Assembly (NCBI RefSeq): GCF_010671925.1
Contig: NZ_JAAHIH010000006.1
Coordinates: 682,001 to 746,000 of the forward strand
Reading direction: 5' to 3'
DNA length: 64,000 nt
DNA from: Moorena sp. SIOASIH
Lineage (GTDB): Bacteria > Cyanobacteriota > Cyanobacteriia > Cyanobacteriales > Coleofasciculaceae
The notes under the pieces are model-generated. The model was not told the origin of the DNA. It searched no databases and saw only the letters and a list, made by a program, of their open reading frames with translations. Positions 42,628 through 53,100 of the stretch are shown piece by piece. Position numbers and translations under genes: made by a program. How positions within the stretch are numbered: the first letter of the stretch is position 1; every line of letters begins with the position of its first letter.

Positions 42628-43860
42628 CTAACCCCTAACCACTGACTGAGTTAGGGCTTGTTCGTAGCATTGACCAGCCCGATCCCAGGTGTATTCATGC
42701 TCGATCAACGAGCGCCCGTTTTGGGACAACTTTGCTCGCAGTTGTGGGTCTTCAAACAAACGAGTGATGGCACTAATATACTCCTGAACATGATTTGCCC
42801 GCAATGCTCGCAAGGGTATATTGGCACCATCAACCGCTAGTCCCTCCAAACCGCGATCGCTTCCCACTACAGGTACCCCAGCCGCCATTGCTTCCAGGGT
42901 CTTGTTTTTAATGCCAAAGCCAGTGCGCATCGGTACCACACAGATAGTTGCTTGATGGAGATACTCTACCATTGATGGCACACGACCGGTGACCGTAATT
43001 CCCGACAATTCTGCCAACTCCAACACCGAAGGTACTGGTCTTGCTCCTACCAGTTGCAGCTTAGCATCTCGATAGCGTTCTTTAATTGCTGGAAATACCT
43101 CCAAGCTGAAAAAGCGTACAGCATCAATGTTGGCTCGGTTATCCATAGCTCCAATAAACACTAGGCGATGTCCCCCTGGGTCAGCAGTGCGTTGGGGAAA
43201 TTGAGTCAAATCCACCCCATTGGGAATCACCACAATTTTACCCGATGGCTTGTAGGCAGCTATCTGGCTTTGATCCTCCGGTGTTGTGACCACAAGGCCA
43301 GTAAATTTGGCACAGTATCGTTCCTCATAGCGGCGCAACAGGGGTAAATTTAACTGGTCTCTGAGCTGATTTTCCGAGGTTCCTGTTTCCAACTGGTTAC
43401 GGAAGGTACCATAAACAGAACTGTGAATATTCACCACCGTTCCCAGCTGCTGTCGCCATTCCGGTCGTACATATATTTCATTTACACTATGTTCACAAGT
43501 AATTATGTCAAACCGTCCAGCTGCCACAGCTTTATCCACCCATTGTTGAATGTCCCGGGAGTAGAGATGTAGCACACTGGGGGGGATTCCGTGGCGTAAA
43601 AAATTACTAAATCGCTTTACTTTGCCCCAGATTCCTCCTGAGGGATCAGAAGGCTTTGGTTGGGGGAAAACCACCAATTCATCTACCCATTTCCCGAGTT
43701 TTTCCACTTCCTGATCCGTGACATCTTCTGAAGGTTGAGTAATCATGGTGATATCATGACTTAACTTAAGATGTTTTAGTAAATTAAATGTCCGTACCTG
43801 AGTTCCTCCCCTAGTGGGGGGATAAGGAAAGGTGGCAGATAGCATGAGAATTTTCATCAT
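42628..43860 (-). CDS. Family 4 glycosyltransferase (paralogue B)
   Basis: Same layout as the gene at 40127: MMKILMLSATFPYPPTRGGTQ, KFTGLVVTTPEDQSQI, LVFIGAMDNRANIDAVRFF, GITVTGRVPSMVEYLHQA and NKTLEAMAAGVPVVGSDRGLEGLAVDG. At 410 residues it is complete. The two products agree over their whole length, so substrate use is likely similar but not necessarily the same. The start is ATG 43860 or 43857; the second has GAAG at better spacing. Confidence 0.92.
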   Translation of the reverse strand: MMKILMLSATFPYPPTRGGTQVRTFNLLKHLKLSHDITMITQPSEDVTDQEVEKLGKWVDELVVFPQPKPSDPSGGIWGKVKRFSNFLRHGIPPSVLHLYSRDIQQWVDKAVAAGRFDIITCEHSVNEIYVRPEWRQQLGTVVNIHSSVYGTFRNQLETGTSENQLRDQLNLPLLRRYEERYCAKFTGLVVTTPEDQSQIAAYKPSGKIVVIPNGVDLTQFPQRTADPGGHRLVFIGAMDNRANIDAVRFFSLEVFPAIKERYRDAKLQLVGARPVPSVLELAELSGITVTGRVPSMVEYLHQATICVVPMRTGFGIKNKTLEAMAAGVPVVGSDRGLEGLAVDGANIPLRALRANHVQEYISAITRLFEDPQLRAKLSQNGRSLIEHEYTWDRAGQCYEQALTQSVVRG

Positions 43861-44097
43861 ATCTTCAGGTTAGGTAATAAAGCGATGCAGCGCGGTCTTG
43901 GGGAGGCAGCGCGGTCTTGGGGGTTTCCCCCATGAGCGACTGCCGTGGTTCCCCCCATGAGCGACTGCATCAAGACATTGCTATTAGTCATATCTAGTTC
44001 GTTGTAACCGGACTTGATATCAGGCAGCCGATAGGATTATTTCATGTCAACGAACCAATGAATTGAGTGGCTTGATAGTTTCATATCCAACAATACA
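43861..44097. repeat. Spacer with GATGCAGCGCGGTCTTGGGG repeat
   Basis: A copy of the GATGCAGTCGCTCATGGGG family (43881-43977, doubled arms) forms a large inverted structure, followed by the ACTTGATATCAGG end of a family-2 element (about 44014-44026). The next gene starts at 44098. Confidence 0.7.
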
Positions 44098-45057
44098 ATG
44101 ATTCAGCGAGTCCCCAAAGTTAGTGTGTGCATTCCTACATTCAATCGCGTGAATTTACTTCCTTATGCGATTGACAGTGTTATTAAACAAACCTATCAAG
44201 ACTGGGAATTAATTGTCTGTGATGATGGTTCAACTGATGACACTCCTGAGTTAATGTCCCAGTATCAGGATAGCCGAATTAACTACATCCGTCACCCCAA
44301 AAATATTGGCAAAAGTAATAATATGCGCTCTGGCTTTGATGCCGCATTGGGGGAGTATTTTATTAAATTTGATGATGATGACCGGCTGACACCTGAATTT
44401 TTATCCAAAACAACGGCTATCCTAGATCCAGACCATAGTATTGATTTTGTTGGGACAGATCATTGGGTAATTAATATCAATAATACTAGGGACGAAGCAG
44501 CTACAAAATTAAACTCTCAGAGGTGGGGAAGAACCAAGTTGGTGGAAGGTATCGTTGAGAATTTAATTGAGGTTGTTTTTATTCAGCAGAGCTTTCAAAT
44601 TGGCGCTACGTTGTTTCGGATGCAGGCGTTGAAAGATGTGGGATTTATGCGTCCGAATATCCAAAATTGTGAAGATAATGATTTATTTGTTCGGCTTGCT
44701 ATGGCAGGAAAGAAAGCCTATTATTTACCAGAATTGTTAATGGAATATCGATTCCATGCCCAACAGCAAGGGATTAGTCGAGCAATTCCCTATTTAAAGG
44801 ATAAACTACATTATCTAGAAAGTTATAACTTTGAGTCAGAAATGTTGGAGAGAGTTAGGCGATCGCGCCTGACGGAAACTAAGCTACTACTAGGATTGCG
44901 GCTGATTGAAATTGGACAAACATCAAAGGGACGTGAACTAGTTTGGTCAGGAAAAGCTTGCTCCCCCTCAAAAGCTTGGGTTGGTTTGGTGTTGTCCCTA
45001 TTGCCACAAGGGTGGCGTTCTCAGGCGTTTAGTGTGTTGCGTCAATTCAAGGAATAA
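44098..45057 (+). CDS. Family 2 glycosyltransferase
   Basis: GT-A fold enzyme: VSVCIPTFNRVNLLPYAIDS, LIVCDDGSTDDTPELM and the metal-binding DxD in KFDDDDRLTPEFL, then a catalytic-base region around NCEDNDLFVRLA. At 319 residues it is typical. No transmembrane helices, so it acts in the cytoplasm, probably on cell-surface glycans like the two neighbouring GT4 enzymes. It is divergent from them and so has its own promoter. Confidence 0.93.
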   Translation: MIQRVPKVSVCIPTFNRVNLLPYAIDSVIKQTYQDWELIVCDDGSTDDTPELMSQYQDSRINYIRHPKNIGKSNNMRSGFDAALGEYFIKFDDDDRLTPEFLSKTTAILDPDHSIDFVGTDHWVININNTRDEAATKLNSQRWGRTKLVEGIVENLIEVVFIQQSFQIGATLFRMQALKDVGFMRPNIQNCEDNDLFVRLAMAGKKAYYLPELLMEYRFHAQQQGISRAIPYLKDKLHYLESYNFESEMLERVRRSRLTETKLLLGLRLIEIGQTSKGRELVWSGKACSPSKAWVGLVLSLLPQGWRSQAFSVLRQFKE

Positions 45058-45622
45058 ACTCTCTGGGAATTTGGCACTAGAAAAAATCTGATTAAATTGC
45101 CAAGGCATTGGCAGCCTCACCATGGTGAAGCAAATTTCCACTCTGTTGGTGGGGTGCATCTCAATGCATGCTGTTTGAACCTGTGGTGCGTTACGGGACG
45201 GACTGTCCCAATACTGGCTACTGATAAAATCAGAGGCTTTGGGTCCCTAACGCACCCTACCCAACTGAGAGCTGAGAGCTGATGGCTGAATGCTGACGAC
45301 TGCTTAAGTATTTTTACTTAAATACTTAGACAGTCTTGCTAGTTTCTAGAGTTTTTTGGATGGTTACGACAGTTGAGCCTTTGAATCTAGGGTACAACTT
45401 CTCTCCTCCCCTCTCTGTAGTGATCAAACCGTTGCTAAACTGATCAGTTTCACGATCTATGAACTGGCTCTCTCAGGGTGGGGGAGGTAGGATCTCGGGT
45501 TTACGTAAGAATTCTTAACAACATTTTTAATTAAATCAGTTTACTCTAAGAATTTGGAAAGATATTCGCTTGTCTGTAAGTAGTAATACAAATACCGTCA
45601 ACTTTAGGAACAAAAATAAAGA
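45058..45622. other. Spacer before heme oxygenase
   Basis: A small element with ends GGTGCGTTACGGGAC and, read inward, GGTGCGTTAGGGAC spans 45185-45256. An AAGTATTTTTACTTAAATACTT inverted repeat core is at about 45305-45327. The last 200 bases are AT-rich and should hold the ho1 promoter. No gene. Confidence 0.55.
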
Positions 45623-46339
45623 ATGAGTACCAATTTAGCCACCAAGTTGCGTGAAGGCACAAAAACATCCCATACCATGGCAGAGAATGTGGGTTTTGTC
45701 AAGTGCTTTTTGAAAGGAACCGTTGAAAAAACCTCCTACCGGAAATTAGTATCCAACCTTTACTTCGTCTATTCCGCCATGGAAGAGGAGATGGAGCGCC
45801 ATCAGGAACACCCGATTCTTTCAAAAATCTACTTCCAAGAGCTCAATCGGAAAAAGACCCTAGAGCAAGACCTATGCTATTATTTCGGTTCTAACTGGCA
45901 AGAGCAAGTAGTCCCCTCAGTGGCGGCTAAAGAGTATGTGCAAAGAATTAAAGATATGTCTGAGAAGGAACCAGAACTATTGGTTGCTCACTCCTACACC
46001 CGCTATCTAGGGGACTTATCTGGCGGACAAATTCTCAAAAAGATTGCCCAGCGCGGGATGAATTTATCAGATGGGCAAGGTACTGCTTTTTATGAATTCA
46101 AACAAATCCCTGATGAGAAGGCATTCAAGACTAAGTATCGGCAAGCCATGGATGAGCTACCCATTGATGATGCCACAGCGGATCGGATTGTGGAAGAAGC
46201 TAATGCCGCGTTTGGCATGAATATGAAGATGTTCCAGGAACTGGAGGGTAACCTGATTAAAGCCATTGGTATAATGCTATACAACACCCTTACCCGTCGT
46301 CGCGTTCGTGGCAGCACAGAACTAGCTACAGCTGATTAA
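45623..46339 (+). CDS. ho1: Heme oxygenase (HO-1 type)
   Basis: Opens heme to biliverdin with ferredoxin as electron donor; this supplies phycobilins. The proximal ligand is His17 (KTSHTMAENVGFVK). The distal helix shows YTRYLGDLSGGQILKKIAQRG, and FLKGTVEKTSYRKLVSNLYFVY is typical. At 238 residues it matches cyanobacterial HO1. No hydrophobic C-terminal anchor is present. The C-terminal tail (NTLTRRRVRGSTELATAD) is as in relatives. No pcyA or other bilin gene is near. Confidence 0.96.
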   Translation: MSTNLATKLREGTKTSHTMAENVGFVKCFLKGTVEKTSYRKLVSNLYFVYSAMEEEMERHQEHPILSKIYFQELNRKKTLEQDLCYYFGSNWQEQVVPSVAAKEYVQRIKDMSEKEPELLVAHSYTRYLGDLSGGQILKKIAQRGMNLSDGQGTAFYEFKQIPDEKAFKTKYRQAMDELPIDDATADRIVEEANAAFGMNMKMFQELEGNLIKAIGIMLYNTLTRRRVRGSTELATAD

Positions 46340-46572
46340 GCTTATTGCACAAACTGCCATCATCACCAAAGATGAGCTGCGACTAATCGGCTTAAGGAGA
46401 AATAAAAGGGAATTAGCTCTAGTTTCCTGTGATTAGTTATTAGTAGTTAGTAGTTTTGAGGTAAGCATTCAGCCTATCGCTATCAGCTATTAGCTTATGT
46501 GCTAGCCTGAATGCTTGCGTTTTGAGTACTAACTACTAATTGGCCATCTAATGTTGCAAAATTTTAAAAATC

Positions 46573-46637
46573 ATTAACATAAAATTAACATAAATATAAC
46601 TAATCAGATTGAAATTCATAGCCTCCCTGTTTAGAAT
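46573..46637 (+). promoter_or_regulatory. Promoter with phased upstream direct repeats
   Basis: TTGAAA (46609-46614), 17 bases, TAGAAT (46632-46637). Upstream are ATTAACAT repeats at 46573 and 46584 and a weaker TAAC match at 46597, spaced 11 bases apart like an activator site. They do not fit the Pho-box consensus. No gene starts within 180 bases. Confidence 0.5.
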
Positions 46638-46660
46638 AAAAGGCGAAATACGTCAAACAA

Positions 46661-46692
46661 AGCTTTTCTGCTGTGGAAGAAGCCTTTTTTTT
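46661..46692 (+). terminator. Hairpin with eight T
   Basis: GCTTTT pairs with AAGAAGC (one G-T pair, small bulge), followed by eight T. It lies about 20 bases after the expected transcript start of the promoter at 46637, so it could end a very short RNA or act as an attenuator. Confidence 0.45.
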
Positions 46693-47266
46693 GGTTTAGG
46701 TCATTCACAAATGTGAAGACTAGCCGAAATAGAGAACGTAAATAGCTGGAGGAAACGTTTTAAAGATTAAGACCCCTACTAATTAACACCCCTACTACTC
46801 AGAAAGACAAAGCCTTTCACAACAAATTGAAATTGAGTCAATCTACTATTGACTCAATATTAGAGTCTGTCAATGGTTTTGAGGTAAGTCTTTTCAAGAT
46901 CTACCATAAGAAGTACCGCCCTGTACCAATAGGTCAGGGTGGGCAACAATTTTGGGCAGGGTATTCCGGGGTGCTTAGTGACTACTCCTACATCAAATCA
47001 AAGATTATGATGTAGGCGCGCTCTTACTCACGAATGAGACTTACTGTTCCTCGGCGGAAGCCGACGCGGGGCGCGTTCGATATCCTGTATCGATTTACCA
47101 CAGCCATTGAGCGGCAGTCCAACCGCCATCAATCTATTATACCAAAACCAAGAGACCCCGTCAGGCAATTCCCCTCCCGCTAACCCTTTGGGTATAACGG
47201 GAGACCCCTTACCTGTTTAGTTGGAGTTTTGTTGGTAAACAAATACTTTCAGAGAAAGAACGAACG

Positions 47267-47809
47267 ATGAATCAAACTATTTCAGATGCAGCAATGGTAA
47301 CTCAACAGGGAAAATTTTCTACTACCAATAATTATACCATAACAACGTTTAAAGGCTCTGGTGGTGATATACCTGATGGCAAAGGCAGCTTTCTGGATAA
47401 CATTATCGTGAAGGAAAATTTCAAGATTAAGGAGGTTAGCATCAAGCTGCACAATATGGTTCACACCTGGGTAGGTGACCTAGTAGTGAGCTTACGCCAT
47501 GGGGAGACGGGAACTGTAGTCGATTTGTTCCGGCAACCCGGTAAACCAAACTTTTCCTCCAGTGGCTACAGCAGCGATATCAAGGGAGATTATATTTTCA
47601 ATGACCACAATTCAGAGGACTTTGAGGCAGCTGCTGGAGCTAATACCGTTGTCCCTAGTGGGAATTATCACCCTGTAGAATCATTATCAGCATTTGATGG
47701 TCTTTCTGCAGCTGGAACCTGGCAGCTGATCATCAAAGATAATGCGGCTGGTGACTCGGGTTCCCTGGGTTCTTGGAGCTTAGATTTGGGGTACACTCAA
47801 TCTACTTAA
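47267..47809 (+). CDS. Proprotein-convertase P-domain protein
   Basis: 180 residues forming a single P domain: ISDAAMVTQQGKF leader, then IIVKENFKIKEVSIKLHNMVHTWVGDLVVSL, RHGETGTVVDLFRQPG, FNDHNSEDFEAAAG and the closing GTWQLIIKDNAAGDSGSLGSWSLDLG. Such domains occur at the C-terminus of subtilisin-like proteases; here it stands alone. No signal peptide is visible, so it may be exported by another route or processed. The ATG at 47267 is preceded by GAAAGAACGAACG. It belongs to no evident operon. Confidence 0.88.
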   Translation: MNQTISDAAMVTQQGKFSTTNNYTITTFKGSGGDIPDGKGSFLDNIIVKENFKIKEVSIKLHNMVHTWVGDLVVSLRHGETGTVVDLFRQPGKPNFSSSGYSSDIKGDYIFNDHNSEDFEAAAGANTVVPSGNYHPVESLSAFDGLSAAGTWQLIIKDNAAGDSGSLGSWSLDLGYTQST

Positions 47810-48069
47810 AGCTACTATCGAAATTGATGATTATTGCTGTTACCATCTGTTGATGCTTGGGTGGAATTTCTGTTGACGAGTTGGGAACTCTCCCATGCAC
47901 CGGAGGTTATGCAGAGTTTATGCATAGGCAAAGCAAAGGATTTTGGCTGAGTGCTTCTGAAGTCGGGGGCGTAAGACCTGTTCGCGGTCGAAAGGCGTTT
48001 AGCAGGCAGTCTCCTGTCAACTTGGAAGCCCCTTGCTCACCAGCATCAGTAGCAAGGGGTATACCCCTC

Positions 48070-48426
48070 TCAAGCGTAAAATTGAATATCCTCCCCACAC
48101 TGATCCACTAGGTAACACAGAGCCCGGAAACGTAGGCTAGCTAATTGCTCGTAGAGAGGGTTGAGCTTACATAGGGGAGGGATGTGTAGTACTAAGTGAC
48201 CGAAAAGTTTTAAATCCCGCTCAAAGGGACATTGACCAGGAATAATTTTGGAGAGGAATCTAGCTAGGGTTTGATCTGTAATTTCTATTTGATCCAGCCA
48301 TTGGCGCAGAGGTTTTAGTAAATCAACACGTTTTTTGGGCAGTGGCTCAGGCGGAGTGAGACTGGTATTGAGATTAGCTACCTGTGAGAGGGATGGATTG
48401 GTACTGTGCTTGTTGGTTCTGAACAT
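48070..48426 (-). CDS. Mo-dependent nitrogenase C-terminal-domain protein
   Basis: A small cyanobacterial family named for similarity to the C-terminal region of a nitrogenase-associated protein; it occurs also in strains that do not fix nitrogen. Landmarks: LLKPLRQWLDQIEITDQTLARFL, IIPGQCPFERDLKLFGHLV, HIPPLCKLNPLYEQL and LRFRALCYLVDQCGEDI. At 118 residues it is complete. The first 35 residues are polar and poorly conserved. The frames on the other strand (47857-48111) are shadows. Confidence 0.9.
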   Translation of the reverse strand: MFRTNKHSTNPSLSQVANLNTSLTPPEPLPKKRVDLLKPLRQWLDQIEITDQTLARFLSKIIPGQCPFERDLKLFGHLVLHIPPLCKLNPLYEQLASLRFRALCYLVDQCGEDIQFYA

Positions 48427-50153
48427 GGCTATACATCTCTAAAATTAGTCAATAAAGTCCTCAGCTAAGGTATTCCTGTGGAATAGCTTTTACAGAGTTC
48501 TAGTTAAGTTCATGTAGGGTGGGCAGTGCACTAGACAGATAATGAAGCTTGCAAAGCTCGTTGGTAGGCACTGCCCACCCTACGATTAATGAAAATGGTG
48601 CAAGATCTCAGTTTTACAGAGTTCTAGTTAAGTAGGTAGACATCCAGTAATCAAACACGATTACTATTGAGCTGTATTGCCATATTGGCGGTAATTTATA
48701 AAAATTTATATAGCTAGAAGTCATAGCATGTCCAGGAGCCTAGGTATTGTAAAGCTTGTGTAATTAGTAATTGGTAATTGGTAATTGGTAATTAGTAATT
48801 GGTAATTGAGATTATTCCAGAGCTCTTACCTATTACCAAAAAGCTCATCAAAGATGAACACTACCAAAACAACCGGACACGAGCTCAATTGTTACCACTT
48901 AACTTATGTAAGTGAGCTTTCAGCATTCAGCTTTGGTCACCCTAAGTGAATGGCCACGCTACGGGAATGGCCACGCTACTTGAGGTGCTATCAGCCATTC
49001 TTAATCAGCTTTCAGCTAAAAGCTATCCTTATTTCAAGCATAAAAATACCAGGGAAAGGTTTGGTAAAGGTTAAAAGAAGAAAGACCAATCAAACTATGA
49101 ATTTTTGATAAAACTAATTGGTTGACTGTTGACTGTTAACTGTTGACTGTTGACTGTTGCTCGTGAACACTCAACAGCCAGCATCTTATAACACTACCAA
49201 AACAACTGGACACGAGCTCAAGTGTTACCACTTAACTGATGAGCTAAGCCTTCAACATTCAGCCTTGGCCAAAAGCCACGCTACTTGAGGTGCTATCAGC
49301 CATTGCTTTATGAGCTTTCACCTAAAAGCCATAATAAATAAGCTTCTTGTTCGCGTAGCGTGGCCTTTTGGCCAGGGTTTTCCACTCTTAAAAAGCTGAC
49401 AGCTTACCCAGGGTAAGCTCATCTAAATCCGTATCAAAAACTACAGATAAAAGTTTAAAGATGGTATAATAATTATAATTGACTTTTGATTAATGTCAAC
49501 AAACTGCCTATATTATCAATAATCCTGAGATTATTTCTTATGTGATTTGAGAAAGCTGGAAATTTTAATTGCGATTCGAATTTACCGACGCGGGACCCGT
49601 TCGCAACGACTTATTTTTTTCTTGCTCAAAGCAAGCCAATATCTTGGACTCAATAGGAATAATGTACTGGTTTTTACCGACGTTTTTCCCAACTTCAATA
49701 AAAATAGGTTAAATGTTTTTTAAAAGTTACAAGTTATACCAAATTATATGAGCTGACCATCACGGCTTACCTGATTTCAAGGACAAAAATACAAGACAAA
49801 GGTTTGGTAAAGTTTGAAATAAGAAATACCAATCAAACTATGAACTTTCGATAAAACTAATTGGTTGACTGTTGACTGTTGCTCGTGAACACTCAACAGC
49901 CAGCATCTTATATAATCTCAGGATAATTACCCTTAATAAAAATCTCCCCATCTCCCCATCTCCCCATCTCCCCATCTCCCCATCTCCCCATCTCCCCATC
50001 TCCCCATCTCCCCCATCTCCCCATCTCCCCATCTCCCTATCTACTATCTTTGAACTCGGTATCAGGATAATTACCCTTAATAAAAACCTCCCCCATCTCC
50101 CCATCTCCCCACACTCCCTGCTCAGTTACCAATTACTTATTAGGGATCAGGGA
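48427..50153. repeat. Long repeat-filled spacer
   Basis: Contains a hairpin element (48510-48611), TAATTGG heptamers (48770-48808), a degenerate duplicated A-B-A-B block (48857-49913), ACTGTTG heptamers (49128-49160), and two copies of the CAGGATAATTACCC end (49919 and 50063) bracketing CATCTCCC octamers (49950-50036). No gene supported. Confidence 0.8.
48510..48611. mobile_element. Hairpin element (TGTAGGGTGGGCAGTGC family) between 22-nt direct repeats
   Basis: A 100-base imperfect palindrome with TGTAGGGTGGGCAGTGC and GCACTGCCCACCCTA arms. TTTTACAGAGTTCTAGTTAA plus GT occurs on both sides (48488-48509 and 48612-48633), identical. The reverse complement of nearly the same element is at 62254-62357. 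Confidence 0.75.
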
Positions 50154-53100
50154 TTAGGAATTAGGGATTGGGGATTGGGGTAACCCAACCACAGTAGGTT
50201 CTGGCAGTGCCCCTTGCATCTTGCCTAACCAGTCAATTAGGTTCTCTAGCTGTTTGTTGGTCTTGACCAGACCTAGACCACGAACTGTAACTTTACCAGG
50301 AGAATAGACAAAACGCGATCGCAAATGTTGGGGCAGGTTCTCTTGGAGTAACTTCCAGGCTGGTTCCTCCATCGGGGTTTCTAGGACAATGTGTTGTTTA
50401 CCCTCAGGTCGAATTCGGGCAAATCCCAAAGACTTCCCTAACTGTTTTAGTTCCATCACCCGCAGTAATTGCTCGGCCACGGAAGGAATTGGACCATAGC
50501 GATCGCTCCAAGCTGCTGCGATCTGTGCTAACTCCTTCTGGGACCCTGCTGCAGCTACTGCTCGATAAGCACTAATTTTTTGGTCTAAATCTGGAATATA
50601 GTCAGCGGGAATAAAGGCTGTGATCTGAAGGTCAATCTGAGTATCATCTACTTGGGGAATTTCTTGCCCTTGAATTTCCTTGATCGCTTCTTGCAGCATT
50701 TCCATGTAGAGGTCAAAGCCAATGGCTTCCATCTGACCGGATTGTTCTACACCTAGGAGATTCCCCACCCCTCGAATTTCCATATCCCGGGTTGCTAACA
50801 GATAACCTGACCCGAGTTGAGTGAACTCCTGAATTGCTCGTAAACGTTTCTTGGCTGCTTCTGAGAGTACCTTTTGGTTCGGATAAAGTAACCAAGCGTG
50901 GGCTTGAATCCCCGCCCGACCTACTCGTCCTCGCAATTGGTACAGTTGGGCAAGACCAAATTTGTGAGCATCTTCGATCACAATGGTGTTGACTCTAGGA
51001 ATATCTAGCCCAGATTCAATAATCGTAGTACACACTAGGATATCTGCCTCACCGTTGCTAAAGGTGAGCATAATTGACTCTAATTCCGCTGGATCGAGCT
51101 GACCGTGAGCAATGGCGATTCTGGCCTCAAGGATCATTTCCCTGAGTTCCGCAGCAACTTCTTCAATCCCTTCAACGCGAGGTACGACATAGAATACCTG
51201 ACCACCTCGGTCAAGTTCCATACGAATGGCGGTGCGGACAGCTTCTGGTTGATAGGGAGATAAGTGGGTTTTAATGGGACGCCGTAAGGGGGGTGGTGTA
51301 GTAATTAAACTCATTTCTCGTACCCCCGATAAGGACATATAGAGGGTACGGGGAATGGGAGTAGCGCTAAGGGTCAATACATCTACCTGAGTTTTGAAAG
51401 ATTTAATTTTTTCCTTCTGGTTGACACCAAACCGCTGTTCTTCATCTATCACCAGCAGCCCTAACTCTCGAAACGTTACACTCTTCCCCAGTAACTGATG
51501 GGTACCTACTACCACATCTAACTCCCCAGTTTTAAGGCGTTGAAGAATATCACGCTTTTCCTGAGGGGTACGAAAGCGGTTGAGTAGACCGACATTGATC
51601 GGGTAGGGAGAAAACCGTTCTTTGATGGTATGATAATGCTGCTGAGTAAGGATAGTGGTCGGGGCAAGAAAAGCTACTTGCTTGTCAGAGGTGACAGCTT
51701 TAAAAATAGCCCGAATTGCCACTTCTGTTTTACCAAACCCCACATCCCCACAAACTAACCGATCCATAGGGCGATCGCTTTCTAAATCCCGTTTGACATC
51801 CTGTATTGCCTTGAGTTGGTCCGGAGTAGGTTGGTAGGGGAAAGAATCTTCTAATTCCTGCTGCCAAGGGGAATCTGGTGGAAAGCAATAACCTGACTGC
51901 TGTGCTCGCTGGGCATAGAGCTTCAGCAAATCCACCGCTACTTTCTTAATACTTTTACGGACACGATTTTTGGTTTTCTCCCAGGTTTTACTCGACATCT
52001 TGTGGAGTTGAGGCAAACCCGTACCTGTATGTCGAAACCGAGATAGTACCCCCAACTGATCTGCTGCCACCCGGAGCAAACCATCAGCGTACTTGATCAC
52101 CAAATACTCGCGAGTTTCATTATTTATGCTTAATTTTTCCAGCTTGAGGAACTGACCGATCCCATGATTCTTGTGAACCACATAATCCCCTGGACGTAGC
52201 TTATTTGGGTCAACCTGTTGGGAGGCAGCACGGCGGCGCTTACGAATATAACTGGGAGTTGCCAAGGTATGCTGCCCAAAGAACTCCCGGTCTGTTACCA
52301 CCACGATCCGGTAAGTAGGGAGGATAAATCCCTCTAGTTCTGCTAAGCCCGAATACTTTACCGCTACTGCTGTCCTCTGGAGGTTTAATTTCTCAATAGC
52401 TGGGTAATCCCGAGGGTTGGGGACAAACTGGGCAGGACAATCATGTTCTTGGAGCAGGGCAACGGAACGACTAGGTTGGGCAGAAACCAGCCAAATAGAA
52501 AAACGGCGATCGCTCTGCTCTCGGAGTACTTCTGCTAGTTTGGCAAACTGGTGGGGTGTTACTGGTACAGAGCGGCTAGCCAGATTAACAGCATTTTGGC
52601 TAGTTTCTTCTACCAATTCTGATAAATACAGGATTGGAGTTGGCGGTTGAAGGTTAGTAGGTTGAAGGTTAGTAGGTTGAAGGTTAGTAGGTTGAAGGTT
52701 ATTAGGTTGAAGGTTAGTAGGTTGAAGGTTATTAGGTTGAAGGTTAGTAGGTTGAAGGTTAGTAGGTTGAAGGTTATTAGGTTGTTCGCGAACAACCTGG
52801 AACTGGTTAACCTTTAACTCTAGAGCATGATCAAAATAACGATGGAGACAGGGCAGGGAATGATTCAGTTCCTCTAATTGTTCTTGGGCATGTTCCACCC
52901 AGCGATCGCAATGGGCAGCACACTGTTCTGGTTCATCAATAACAATTAAGGTATTTTCTGGCAGGTAATCTAGTAGAGAGGCTGGCTGGTCAAAGGCAAT
53001 ACCCAAGAAACGGCGGCTACCCTCTAAAGACTGACCTTCCTCGAAAGATTCGTGCTCCTGAGGTGAGAGATAAGATTGGATTACTTCAGCCTTTGAAGTT

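Larger units (their letters stand above)
46340..47266. other. Long spacer with an isolated promoter and terminator
   Basis: About 930 bases. It contains the promoter at 46573-46637 and the hairpin with T-run at 46661-46692 (listed separately). The only ORF (46827-47015, TTG start) is weak. Elsewhere AT-rich with TAGTTAGTAG repeats. Confidence 0.5.

Noticed and set aside
46827..47015. ORF of 62 codons after the isolated promoter
   Set aside because: Starts with TTG, has no Shine-Dalgarno and no recognisable family; a gene cannot be excluded but is not supported.
47857..48111. ORFs on both strands after the P-domain gene
   Set aside because: No family features; they overlap the end of the well-supported Mo-nitrogenase-C gene at 48070.
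49838..50183. Overlapping ORFs on both strands
   Set aside because: Both are translations of octamer repeats (GRWGDGEM and SPHLPISP words).
52644..52785. CRISPR-like appearance of the mfd repeat (also 29574-29730, 55977-56260, 20292-20383)
   Set aside because: The units are adjacent without unique spacers, so these are tandem repeats and not CRISPR arrays.
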